Source of the DNA: Vibrio sinaloensis DSM 21326
GTDB lineage: Bacteria > Pseudomonadota > Gammaproteobacteria > Enterobacterales > Vibrionaceae
Assembly (NCBI RefSeq): GCF_000189275.1
Contig: NZ_AEVT01000057.1
Location: 1-64,000, forward strand
Direction of reading: 5' to 3'
Length of the DNA: 64,000 bases
Positions 51,273-60,139 of the stretch are shown here, in pieces. A program made the position numbers and the translations under genes. How positions within the stretch are numbered: position 1 is the first letter of the stretch; each line of letters begins with the position of its first letter. The notes beneath the pieces are model-generated. The model did not search any database. It saw nothing but the letters and a program-made list of their open reading frames with translations, and was not told where the DNA came from.

Positions 51273-53339
51273 ATGCAGCTAACCGCGAACAAGACTGCAC
51301 AGTTTTTAATTCAGAATGAATATCATCAAGTTCAACTTGAATCCGATTACCTTGTTTTAAGCTCAGATACGAGTGAAGAGCGCATTCCTTTCAATGTATG
51401 GAGCGGTAAAGTCAAACTTAAGCGAGGCGTCTTTTGGGGAGGTTTGCAATTTTTTGCTCACCCCGAAAATGGTGTTGAGCAGTCGTGGTTAGTACAGGGA
51501 CTGGACTGGCAAAAATGCCGCGACTTTGCCCGATTTGCAGTGGCATCTTACCAAGAATGGCATCAAAACCAGTGCCAACAATTGGTTGAATACCTACCTA
51601 AGTGGCAAACCCAAGTTTCTGGATTTGTACGCCAACCCTCTTTTTTAAGTCACTCTAGTGTTAACGCTTGGTTGGACGAGCTTGAGCAAGATTTCCAAAA
51701 AATGGAAATGGATCTCGAAGATGCGCGGCTAAGAATGCCTGAACGCGTCGAGGAGCTTTTGCCGTGGATTGTTGAAACGGACAATACTTTGGCAAAACGC
51801 AATCAAGATTGGATGGTCAACGAGCTTGAGAATTGGAAAGTCCTATTTTCTCAAATCGAGTCTTCGCCACTTAACTTGACTCAGCAGCAAGCGGTATTGC
51901 TGAACGATGATAATAACCTTGTGTTAGCGGGGGCGGGCTCAGGTAAAACTAGCGTACTGACGGCTCGAGTTGCGTATCTATTGCAAAGTCACCTTGCGCA
52001 GGCAGAAGACATTTTAATGTTAGCGTTTGGCCGCGATGCTGCGAAGGAGATGAAAGAGCGTTTAAACACCAAAGTGGGCTTGGCCGCTGAAAACATCAAA
52101 GTGAATACCTTCCATCAATTGGGTTTGCAAATCTTAAAGCAAGTGGAAAGCAAAGAGATCGTCATTTCCCCTATTGCTTTGGACGATAAGCAGCGGCATG
52201 CCTGGTGTGTTGATTGGCTGAAGAAGCACTGGATGACGCCTACTGCGTTCAAGCGTTGGCAAAAACACCTTCAAAAGTGGCCAATCGCTTATCTCGCGGG
52301 TGATGACGAACTTGGTAGCCACGTTGAAAACCCAAAACTGATTTCTTGGTTGGAAGGGCAGTTATCACAGTTAAGTGCTTTAGGTGCTAGCAAGAAAGAG
52401 ATACAACAGAAGCTGATCGAACACCCTGAATACACAAGATTAAACAGTGAGTTAGCGCTAGTTTGGCCTTGTTATACCGCTTGGTTAGACATGCTGAAAA
52501 GCCAAGGTCATATCGATTTTAATATCATGATTACTCAAGCAACGAAATGGGTAGAGAAGGGCAAGTTTCGCTCTCCGTGGAAATACATCATGATAGACGA
52601 GTATCAAGATATTTCTCCCCAGCGACTTGCGTTGATTGAAGCACTTTGCCAGCAAAATCAGCACCAAGATTGTGTGTTGTTTGCGGTTGGGGATGATTGG
52701 CAATCGATTTATGAGTTTGCAGGCTCTGATGTTGACCTGACCACTGGATTTGCACAGCGCTTCCCGCATTCGACTATCCATCATTTGGATACGACATACC
52801 GATTTAACAGCCAGTTAGGGGAAGTTGCTAATCGGTTTGTACAGAAAAATCCAGCTCAGTTAGAGAAAGATCTTAACAGTCATAAAGAGCAAAAAGCGAA
52901 GGCAGTGGTCCTTGCTCCGAGCGGCAATGTAGAGAAGATCTTGGATGACCTCAATCGCAAGGCGAAAGCAACACAAACCGTACTTCTGCTTGGAAGAAAC
53001 CATTACCACAAACCTGAGCTACTGACGGATTGGCAAAAACAATTTGGCTTGTTGTCGATTGAGTTTATGACGTGTCATGCAAGTAAAGGCAAAGAAGCGG
53101 ACTATGTCATTCTGCTTTCGGTGGATGAAGGGCAGTTTCCGGCCAGAGTGAAATCACTCCATTTAGATAAAGCTTTAACGCAGACGAGCGATCCATTCCC
53201 ATATGCTGAAGAGCGCCGCCTTTTTTATGTTGGTTTAACTAGAGCGAAGAAAAAAGCGTGGGTAACGTATAAGGGAGCGGGTTCTACCTTTGTCAAAGAA
53301 CTGATTGAAGACGACTATCCAGTCATTGTTCAGAAATAA
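51273..53339 (+). CDS. helD: DNA helicase IV
   Basis: The protein has 688 residues from ATG 51273 (MQLTANKTAQFLIQNEY); other in-frame starts lie up to 105 nt upstream. It has an N-terminal HelD-specific domain, then UvrD-like motor motifs: LAGAGSGKTSVLTARVAYLL (Walker A), LMLAFGRDAAKEM, IMIDEYQDISPQR (motif II), AVGDDWQSIYEFAGSD, LDTTYRFN and TCHASKGKEADYVIL. It unwinds DNA 3'-5' and acts in recombination and repair. cutA follows 26 nt later. Confidence 0.96.
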   Translation: MQLTANKTAQFLIQNEYHQVQLESDYLVLSSDTSEERIPFNVWSGKVKLKRGVFWGGLQFFAHPENGVEQSWLVQGLDWQKCRDFARFAVASYQEWHQNQCQQLVEYLPKWQTQVSGFVRQPSFLSHSSVNAWLDELEQDFQKMEMDLEDARLRMPERVEELLPWIVETDNTLAKRNQDWMVNELENWKVLFSQIESSPLNLTQQQAVLLNDDNNLVLAGAGSGKTSVLTARVAYLLQSHLAQAEDILMLAFGRDAAKEMKERLNTKVGLAAENIKVNTFHQLGLQILKQVESKEIVISPIALDDKQRHAWCVDWLKKHWMTPTAFKRWQKHLQKWPIAYLAGDDELGSHVENPKLISWLEGQLSQLSALGASKKEIQQKLIEHPEYTRLNSELALVWPCYTAWLDMLKSQGHIDFNIMITQATKWVEKGKFRSPWKYIMIDEYQDISPQRLALIEALCQQNQHQDCVLFAVGDDWQSIYEFAGSDVDLTTGFAQRFPHSTIHHLDTTYRFNSQLGEVANRFVQKNPAQLEKDLNSHKEQKAKAVVLAPSGNVEKILDDLNRKAKATQTVLLLGRNHYHKPELLTDWQKQFGLLSIEFMTCHASKGKEADYVILLSVDEGQFPARVKSLHLDKALTQTSDPFPYAEERRLFYVGLTRAKKKAWVTYKGAGSTFVKELIEDDYPVIVQK

Positions 53340-53365
53340 CGTTCAGAAATAACCAAGGAATAAGC

Positions 53366-53686
53366 ATGAGTGGCCAGTACTGTATAACCTTAACGACGAC
53401 CAACAACGAGGAAAACAAACAGAAGATCATTGATGTGGTACTCACCAATAGTCTGGCTGCTTGTATCCAAACTATGCCCATAGAAAGCCATTATGTGTGG
53501 CAAGGTGAAGTGTGTTGTGACAAAGAAACCCTCATTATCATGAAGACCAAGAAAGCGTGCTACGCGGAACTTGAACAGGTGATTGTGGCAAACCACGATT
53601 ATGACACGCCTCAGGTGGTTCAAGTTCCATTTATAGAGGGCTATAACCCTTACTTAGCTTGGATTGAAGAAAACACGCGCTGCTGA
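53366..53686 (+). CDS. cutA: CutA1 divalent-cation tolerance protein
   Basis: The 106-residue protein has CutA signatures TTTNNEENKQKIIDVVL, LAACIQTMPIESHYVWQGE, then VCCDKETLIIMKTKK and YNPYLAWIEENT. It is a small trimeric cytoplasmic protein of uncertain role, linked genetically to copper tolerance. AAGGAA precedes the ATG. Its 3' end overlaps the converging yjdF-like gene by 37 nt. Confidence 0.95.
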   Translation: MSGQYCITLTTTNNEENKQKIIDVVLTNSLAACIQTMPIESHYVWQGEVCCDKETLIIMKTKKACYAELEQVIVANHDYDTPQVVQVPFIEGYNPYLAWIEENTRC

Positions 53687-54261
53687 ATGGTTAACACAAT
53701 CAGAGCGGTGACGGCCCCTAAAGTATCCATCAACATATCTTTTTGAGCATCCCATATGTCTCCTTGTGAGCCAAGAAATGCAATGCCTTCGTCACCACCG
53801 GCGAGGGCGGCATACCACCATTCAATAATTTCGTAACTTGCGGCAAGCGACATAATGGCAAACAGTGCAAAACTGACCGCATAGCCAAAGCTCATTCTGT
53901 TCTTCTTCATTAAGTATTCAGCAATTGGGTAGGCATACAAGCCGATCGAATAGTGTGCTACGCGATCAAAGTTGTTTCTATCTGAGCCAATGAAGTTGTT
54001 AAACCAATCGAACGGCACTTCAGCAAATGTGTACTTTGCTCCAATGGTATGCAAGGTCAGCCAGACAAACATCAAGCAATAAGCTGTGGTAGAAAACGTA
54101 TATCTTACGGATATCGCCCATATGATCGCCAAAATACCGATTGCTGGAATGATCTCCGCGACCCAAACAGCGCGCGACATTGGGTCGAATGCAGAAAACA
54201 TAAACACGAGCGTGTAACTGACAGTGAGCCACTTAAGAATAGAAGTTGGTTTGTTGTTCAT
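53650..54261 (-). CDS. DUF2238 inner-membrane protein (YjdF-like)
   Basis: The 203-residue protein has about six membrane helices. Conserved motifs are FNNFIGSDRNNFDRVAHYSI, SYEIIEWWYAALAGGDEG and GSQGDIWDAQKDMLMDTLGA, typical of YjdF/DUF2238. Acidic and histidine residues in the membrane-proximal motifs suggest a possible enzyme-like site. The function is unknown. A dyad lies 15 bp upstream of the start. Confidence 0.88.
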   Translation of the reverse strand: MNNKPTSILKWLTVSYTLVFMFSAFDPMSRAVWVAEIIPAIGILAIIWAISVRYTFSTTAYCLMFVWLTLHTIGAKYTFAEVPFDWFNNFIGSDRNNFDRVAHYSIGLYAYPIAEYLMKKNRMSFGYAVSFALFAIMSLAASYEIIEWWYAALAGGDEGIAFLGSQGDIWDAQKDMLMDTLGAVTALIVLTIQQRVFSSIQAK

Positions 54262-54275
54262 TGTTTGTCTCGTTT

Positions 54276-54296
54276 CAAGATATGTTTAGTATCTTG
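54276..54296. promoter_or_regulatory. Operator-like dyad upstream of the yjdF-like gene
   Basis: CAAGATA-N7-TATCTTG is a perfect 7-bp dyad. It is somewhat like the AAGAT/ATCTT ends of NsrR sites but is 4 bp shorter, so I do not assign it to NsrR. It lies in the promoter or leader of the gene starting at 54261. Confidence 0.35.
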
Positions 54297-54486
54297 CCAT
54301 TCAATAAAACAGCGTACAATTAATTTTTGCTACTTATTCACGCTCACAAATAACAAAATGTGTTGAAAGGCATTTCTATCGCACAATTAAGCTCCAAACT
54401 CTCCGTTTCATTTCATCAAAGTTTGATTTACCTAAATGTCACACATAGAATCTCTGCTCTATTTTAATAACTAAAAAGTTAAAGTC

Positions 54487-55326
54487 ATGAAACTGGAAAC
54501 TGTCGATTATCTTGCTGAAGATGCAGCAGAGCAATTTGTTACGTCCCTGCGTGAAACCGGATTTGGCGTACTTAAAAACCACCCGATCCCAAAAGAACTG
54601 GTTGAGTCTATTTATGAGAACTGGTACCAGTTCTTTATGACTGAGCGAAAGAACGACTTTACGTTTAATGTTGAAACGCAAGATGGGTACTTTCCGCCGT
54701 CAGTTTCAGAAGTCGCGAAAGGGCATGAAGTTAAAGACATCAAAGAGTACTTCCACGTTTACCCTTGGGGTCAGATGCCAGAAGAGCTTAAAGAGCAGAT
54801 CATGGACTACTACCAACGTGCGAATGCCTTCGCAGAAGAGCTGCTTGGTTGGGTTGAAGCCCATGCTCCAAAAGAAGTTCAAGAGAAGTTTTCTATTGCT
54901 CTGTCTGAAATGATTAACGGCAGCGACAAAACGCTATTGCGCGTACTGCATTATCCACCAATGACAGGTGATGAAGAACCAGGTGCTATCCGTGCGGCTG
55001 CGCATGAAGATATTAACCTGCTCACTGTGCTACCCGCGGCAAATGAGCCTGGACTTCAAGTGAAGGCGAAAGATGGTAGTTGGATTGATGTGCCATGTGA
55101 TTTTGGTAACCTAATCATCAACATTGGTGATATGCTGCAGGAAGCTTCTGGTGGCTATTTCCCTTCAACGACGCACCGTGTAATTAATCCAACTGGCGCG
55201 CGCCAAGAGCAATCTCGTATTTCTTTACCCTTGTTCCTTCACCCTAAGCCAGATGTCGTGCTCTCAGAGCGTTACACTGCGCATAGCTATTTAATGGAGC
55301 GATTACGTGAGCTGGGTGTTATCTAG
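54487..55326 (+). CDS. 2-oxoglutarate/Fe(II)-dependent oxygenase (isopenicillin-N-synthase family)
   Basis: The 279-residue protein has a DIOX_N-like N-terminus (ETVDYLAEDAAEQFVTSLRE) and a double-stranded beta-helix core. Iron ligands sit in AAHEDINLLTVLPA (HxD) and STTHRVINP (His), and the 2-oxoglutarate arginine in QSRISLPLFLHP. The substrate in bacteria of this subgroup is unknown. It is monocistronic with a terminator. Confidence 0.92.
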   Translation: MKLETVDYLAEDAAEQFVTSLRETGFGVLKNHPIPKELVESIYENWYQFFMTERKNDFTFNVETQDGYFPPSVSEVAKGHEVKDIKEYFHVYPWGQMPEELKEQIMDYYQRANAFAEELLGWVEAHAPKEVQEKFSIALSEMINGSDKTLLRVLHYPPMTGDEEPGAIRAAAHEDINLLTVLPAANEPGLQVKAKDGSWIDVPCDFGNLIINIGDMLQEASGGYFPSTTHRVINPTGARQEQSRISLPLFLHPKPDVVLSERYTAHSYLMERLRELGVI

Positions 55327-55342
55327 CCATTATTTTGCTCAT

Positions 55343-55370
55343 AAAGCCAAGCTTCGTGCTTGGCTTTTTC
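55343..55370 (+). terminator. Intrinsic terminator after the oxygenase
   Basis: 10-bp stem AAAGCCAAGC/GCTTGGCTTT, loop TTCGT, T-run. Confidence 0.9.
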
Positions 55371-55563
55371 GTTTCTAACGCTAGCTAGTTTCGCTTATCG
55401 CGGGTCGATCAGGGTAACACGTCCAGACGAGAGGTTAGCTTCTATGATATCAGGGAGTAATCTCTCAAAACGTTGTAAAAACAGTCTGAATCTGGCCGAT
55501 AGGCTCGACAAATTCTCCCCAGTAGATTTCAATTAACAGTAAATGTTTTAAGTAGAAATCAAT

Positions 55564-56181
55564 ATGCCACAACAGACTGAACTTGCCGCTCAATTCCAGC
55601 AGTACATGGAAAACCCTTTACTGTGGCCCATCTTAGAGGTGTTACGTAAGAAACCAAGAGGATGGAAAGTTCATACCTTAGCTTCTCATCTAACTGAAAT
55701 CGAATTGATGCCTATCTTAGATGCATGCGCTGAGAAAGATCTGTTTAAGCGCAATTTCCTCATCATGAATGCACTCTATCAATTGCAAGAGACCTTGTAC
55801 CCGGATAACTGGTTGCAAGTCCAAGCGATGGATATTGTACTCATGCCGCAGCATCAAGTTTTTGGGCATGAAGTGGATCACCAGGATCCATTACGAGATT
55901 ATTATTTGGACTGGCACAACTATGAAGCGGAAGAAGGTGAGGTTAAACGACTGTTGAACGAGTTCTGGACGCGTTATCGTGAGTTTGTTGGCGGGGTTGA
56001 TGTTACTGACATGGATCGCGCTAAAGCGCTCAAGTTATTCGGTTTGCCGTACGATGCGAGCCAAAGTGAAATACGTAAAACGTGGCGTAAATTAGCGCTT
56101 AAATGGCACCCGGACAGAGACAACGGCGACAGTGATCAGTTTAGAGTGCTGTGTGAAGCTTGGAACATACTCAGGCACTAA
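55564..56181 (+). CDS. DnaJ-related (DNAJ_related N-domain + J domain) protein
   Basis: The 205-residue protein has an N-terminal DnaJ-related domain (about 15-140; ENPLLWPILEVLRKKPRGWK). A C-terminal J domain (about 155-205) has the intact HPD triad (LKWHPDRDNGD). It should stimulate a DnaK-type chaperone; the N-terminal domain probably selects the client or location. The 237-bp gap upstream contains nothing I can call. Confidence 0.9.
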   Translation: MPQQTELAAQFQQYMENPLLWPILEVLRKKPRGWKVHTLASHLTEIELMPILDACAEKDLFKRNFLIMNALYQLQETLYPDNWLQVQAMDIVLMPQHQVFGHEVDHQDPLRDYYLDWHNYEAEEGEVKRLLNEFWTRYREFVGGVDVTDMDRAKALKLFGLPYDASQSEIRKTWRKLALKWHPDRDNGDSDQFRVLCEAWNILRH

Positions 56182-56186
56182 TCAAC

Positions 56187-56213
56187 AAAAAAGCGCTCAC
56201 TGAGCGCTTTTTT
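56187..56213. terminator. Bidirectional terminator (DnaJ-related / ATPase)
   Basis: Near-continuous 12-13-bp dyad AAAAAAGCGCTCA/TGAGCGCTTTTTT between converging genes. Confidence 0.9.
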
Positions 56214-56229
56214 ACTAATTGATAGCGGA

Positions 56230-57885
56230 CTATCGAGCGGGTTTAAATTGAGTTTTACGCATTCGGTTTAGCGCTGCCATAACATCCAGCGTACGCGGTT
56301 TTGCTAAATCACCTTGGTTGGGCATATTTGCTGACCAATCGCTTGCAAGAATGGCGTCAATGTCTTTCGCTGGGTTAGTAGACCAACCCGGTTGTTGAGC
56401 GAGTTGAAACCAAAGCCAACCAATAGCGTTAACTTCACTGCTCGACTCCAACTGCTCTAACGCATTGAGATCGGTGAACTCTTTACCAAACCTTAGTGAG
56501 TCTACGCCTTTTGCGGAAACTCTAAACTTTCCATCCGCCAGGATTTTTTGTAACGCCGCACAATTTATCGAGCGAGGGCGGAATGTTGCTAATGGTGTCT
56601 CACATTCATTATGGCGCTCGGTTGGGTGCTGTTGGATTACCTGTTTTGCCTTTTCGGTAACATCGACCGCTTGGTAGTCATGCATTTGTATGACAGTATC
56701 AGCAACATCAAGGTAATCACCTGAGCCGCCCATCACGATGATTGTCGATACATCAAGCTCGTCTCTTAACTGCCCGATACGATCAACCAGTGGTGTAATG
56801 GGTTCATCGCCTTTACTCACTAACGCTTGCATTCGCTCGTCTCTGATCATGAAGTTAGTCGCGGAGGTGTCTTCATCAATCAATAAAGCGCGCGCACCAG
56901 CTTCAATCGATTCCTGTAACCAAGCGGCTTGAGAGGTAGAGCCCGATGCATCTTGGGTGGAGAAATCTGCCGTATCTTTATCCATTGGCAGATGGTTAAT
57001 GTAGTTTGATAAGTTTAAGTTATGTACACAGCGGCCATCTTCAGCGCGAATTTTCATTGCTGCTTGATTTGATACGATAGTTTCGCGTCCGTCACCAGGA
57101 ATGTGGTTGTAAATCGAACGTTCAATTGCGGTAAGCAAGGTTGATTTGCCATGAAAGCCCCCGCCAACGACCAGCGTTATCCCTTTTTTGATACCTAAGC
57201 CAGTCACTGGACCTTGGTTTGGAGTCTCGATGGTGACTTGTTGCGATTTAGGTGCTTTAAATTCAATCGCTTCTTTCATCGGTAAGTCACAGTTACCTGC
57301 GATACGAGGTAGCACTGAGCCATTACCTACAAAAGCGACCAATCCAAGTTCATCCAATTTATTGCGCATGTGCTCTTGGTCTTCGATTACTTGGCAATGA
57401 TGAATGAGCGCATCTTTATCCAGTTCTCGCTCTAGTGTGGCTCTACGAATGTATTTAGGCAGGTGGAAAGTAAGTAAATTGTCGGCTTTCTTACCAAGTA
57501 CCGATCGCCCTTCAGCAGGTAAGTTAATGCGGAACCTAAGTTCGATGCCTTGTTCTGTAAATAGCACTGCCGTGCTGTCTAGCACCGTTTGTCCGGTGAG
57601 GGCAATGCTCACACTGGGTTCTTGTTTCGCCAATTGAGCGAACTGGCGAGCAATAAAGTCACGTGCAGCGATTTGGTAGGCTGGGGATTGCTCGGTTAGC
57701 CATTGCAGTCCAGTCACAGACCACGGTCTGATGGCTCGAACTCGAGACGCGGAAGCATAAGGGTCGGCTTGGACGTAATCAATATGGAAAATGAAGTCGC
57801 TAAAATCGTATTGGCCTTTGATTTGTTGGTAGGCACGATAGTTCTGTTTTTCAATTTTTTTTAGGGTCGCAGTTAACTGGTCCAT
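56230..57885 (-). CDS. Predicted ABC-class ATPase (PF09818-type)
   Basis: The 551-residue soluble protein has one ABC-like ATPase core: Walker A is VVGGGFHGKSTLLTAIERSI and the Walker B-like segment is ARALLIDEDTSATNFMIRD. No membrane partner is nearby and it has no transporter domain. The family (predicted ATPase of the ABC class) is widespread but uncharacterised; a nucleic-acid-related role is a guess. It is transcribed alone. Confidence 0.87.
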   Translation of the reverse strand: MDQLTATLKKIEKQNYRAYQQIKGQYDFSDFIFHIDYVQADPYASASRVRAIRPWSVTGLQWLTEQSPAYQIAARDFIARQFAQLAKQEPSVSIALTGQTVLDSTAVLFTEQGIELRFRINLPAEGRSVLGKKADNLLTFHLPKYIRRATLERELDKDALIHHCQVIEDQEHMRNKLDELGLVAFVGNGSVLPRIAGNCDLPMKEAIEFKAPKSQQVTIETPNQGPVTGLGIKKGITLVVGGGFHGKSTLLTAIERSIYNHIPGDGRETIVSNQAAMKIRAEDGRCVHNLNLSNYINHLPMDKDTADFSTQDASGSTSQAAWLQESIEAGARALLIDEDTSATNFMIRDERMQALVSKGDEPITPLVDRIGQLRDELDVSTIIVMGGSGDYLDVADTVIQMHDYQAVDVTEKAKQVIQQHPTERHNECETPLATFRPRSINCAALQKILADGKFRVSAKGVDSLRFGKEFTDLNALEQLESSSEVNAIGWLWFQLAQQPGWSTNPAKDIDAILASDWSANMPNQGDLAKPRTLDVMAALNRMRKTQFKPAR

Positions 57886-58014
57886 AAAACGTTCACAAGC
57901 TAAGAATAAAGGCCGGAATTATATACCTATTAAGGAGACAAATGCGAGTAAACTCGGGGGTAGGAAAGGGGAAAGTCGCGATGGCAGTGGCTCGCTATGA
58001 GCCACCCATTTCCA

Positions 58015-59934
58015 TCACAATGCTTTTTGATTGTAATCGCCAAGAGAAATCACGTTCTGCTGGAGAAAGCTAGACTCAAATACGTCGCAAGGCATAGGTT
58101 TACCGTAAAGGTATCCTTGAGCAACATCGCATCCTTCTTCGATAATAAAGGCTTCGTGGCTCTCTTTTTCTATGCCCTCGACCGTGACTTGCAGCTCTAA
58201 TTTTTTAGCGATGTTGATAATAGAGCGGACAATTTCTCGGTCTTCGACGCTGTCATCCAACTGGTGAATAAAACTTTTGTCCACTTTAATGGCATCAAAA
58301 GGGAACTTCTTCAGGTAATTGAAGGAGGCATAGCCAGTTCCGAAATCATCTAGTGACAATGTCACTCCAATCTCACTCAATGCTGTTAAGGTATTGCGTG
58401 CCACCACTTCATCCGCGATTAAACCGCTCTCGGTTACCTCTAACTCAAGATAATGAGCTGGGAGCTGGTAAGTGGTTAACAAATCGCTGACTTGGCTTAC
58501 GAACTGCGGGTTTTGCAATTGCACGGCTGATACATTCACACCTAATTTAAAATCAGCAACGTGGTCGACCCATTCGGCGGCTTTCTGTATGGCGGAGCGG
58601 AGCACAAAACTGCCCACTTCAAAAATTAACCCGTTCTGCTCGGCTAGGTGAATCAGCGTCTCGTTAGAAATGTCGCCAAGTACAGGGTGACGCCACCTTA
58701 AGAGAGCTTCCGCACCCAGCCACTTGTGCGTGGTTGGTGTGACTTTGGGTTGAAAGTAAAGCAGCAAGTCATCATTTCTGACCGCTTGTAGCAAGTAGCT
58801 TTCTAGCTGATTAATGTGTTTTTGAATGTCTGAGATGTCTTGCGAGTAGAAGCTAAACTTGTGTCCGGAATCTTTACACGATTGCATAGCTTCAACGGCG
58901 TACTTGAGAATACTTTGTCCGTTCAAGGTGTCTTTTGAAGTGGCGATACCAATGTAGCTGTGTAGATGAAGCTTTTCACCTTCGATATCAAACTCAGACT
59001 GGCTTACCTCAATGAGTTGTCCACAAAGTGTATGGATATCGACGTCTATCTGCGACGAGGTAAAGATAAAGGCCAGATCGGTAGAGGTTGGACGAGCGGT
59101 CACGACGTCATAGCTCGATAAATCTCCGAGCTTTTTGTGGAATTGGACCAGTATATTTTCCCATGCCCCATAGCCATACTTAGATTGTACTCGGCGGCCA
59201 TTGGCAAACCCAACATGGACAACCGCGACCTGCTTCGAAGTATGCTCTGAAACCGTGTTAAGTAACGAGTCAGTCTCGTGTTCAAGAGCCGCGCGATTCA
59301 AAAAGCCAGTACCTAGGTCGTGTCTTTGCTGATAATGCACTTTTTGTTCAGCGGCTCGTCGTTTGTCTATTTCGACATTTAATTCGTAGTTGAGGTCGAC
59401 AAGATCTTTCGTCCGAGTGTGAACACGCGATTTTAACTCATCGTTAAGCTGCTTAAGCTTGTGGTTTTGATACAGTGTTTTTAGGTGCGCATCAATTGAA
59501 TCTCGAAACGACTCGAGTAAATCTTGATAGGTCTGGTTGAGATGATTTTCTTTCGAGTCAAGAATGCAGATCGTGCCAAATACTTCGCCGTTAGGCCAAG
59601 AAACGGGCAGGCCACAATAAGCCACTAGGCCGAACTTCATATCGGGATTGTTTTGCCATTCAGGGTCCACCAGCGCATTCGGAACATGCAGCTTTTGGCG
59701 CGAGTTCACTACAGCTTCACAGTAAAGGCCTTGATTTAGTGGTTCTGCGTCTCCGGGAGAGTAAGGGTGTTCGGCATTGTTGTTGGCAGCAAAAACTTCA
59801 ATTTGCTTGTCATCGATGCGCATAACGAGGGCTGCGGGTACAGAAATAATCTCAGCAAGCAAATTAACTATTTTCTGCCAACTCTCGAGCATATCATCTG
59901 GGATGCTGATGTTGGCAGTGATGATTTTTGACAT
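58015..59934 (-). CDS. GAF-GGDEF(degenerate)-EAL c-di-GMP phosphodiesterase
   Basis: The 639-residue protein has a GAF sensor domain about 10-160, a helical linker, and a GGDEF-like domain about 200-355. Its active loop is degenerate (TSTDLAFIF instead of GGDEF). The EAL domain (about 375-630) has EALLRWRHP, EVTESGLI, DDFGTGYASFNYL, KVDKSFI and VEGIE, so catalytic residues are intact. It is predicted to degrade c-di-GMP in response to a small ligand or redox cue. There are no membrane segments. Confidence 0.92.
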   Translation of the reverse strand: MSKIITANISIPDDMLESWQKIVNLLAEIISVPAALVMRIDDKQIEVFAANNNAEHPYSPGDAEPLNQGLYCEAVVNSRQKLHVPNALVDPEWQNNPDMKFGLVAYCGLPVSWPNGEVFGTICILDSKENHLNQTYQDLLESFRDSIDAHLKTLYQNHKLKQLNDELKSRVHTRTKDLVDLNYELNVEIDKRRAAEQKVHYQQRHDLGTGFLNRAALEHETDSLLNTVSEHTSKQVAVVHVGFANGRRVQSKYGYGAWENILVQFHKKLGDLSSYDVVTARPTSTDLAFIFTSSQIDVDIHTLCGQLIEVSQSEFDIEGEKLHLHSYIGIATSKDTLNGQSILKYAVEAMQSCKDSGHKFSFYSQDISDIQKHINQLESYLLQAVRNDDLLLYFQPKVTPTTHKWLGAEALLRWRHPVLGDISNETLIHLAEQNGLIFEVGSFVLRSAIQKAAEWVDHVADFKLGVNVSAVQLQNPQFVSQVSDLLTTYQLPAHYLELEVTESGLIADEVVARNTLTALSEIGVTLSLDDFGTGYASFNYLKKFPFDAIKVDKSFIHQLDDSVEDREIVRSIINIAKKLELQVTVEGIEKESHEAFIIEEGCDVAQGYLYGKPMPCDVFESSFLQQNVISLGDYNQKAL

Positions 59935-60068
59935 ACTTAGTCCCTGTGGGCTGTAGCTTTTGATACGAGCCTTCCTTGCTCTACTTTTAATGATAGACGC
60001 TATTTTGTAAACGCAACGGGCGAACGCCCCTATTTGTCCTAAAAATAAGAATGCCTGATAGAACCGAT

Positions 60069-60096
60069 AAAAAAAAGCCTTCGTATCAACGAAGGC
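60069..60096 (-). terminator. Intrinsic terminator after fabV
   Basis: 8-bp stem GCCTTCGT/ACGAAGGC with a 4-nt loop, followed on the minus strand by an eight-T run. Confidence 0.9.
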
Positions 60097-60139
60097 GAAA
60101 AGCTTAATATAAGTCTACAAAAATAAGAAACCTTCAATA

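Noticed and set aside
54276..54296. NsrR binding site upstream of the yjdF-like gene
   Set aside because: The dyad is 4 bp shorter than the NsrR consensus and lacks its central pattern.
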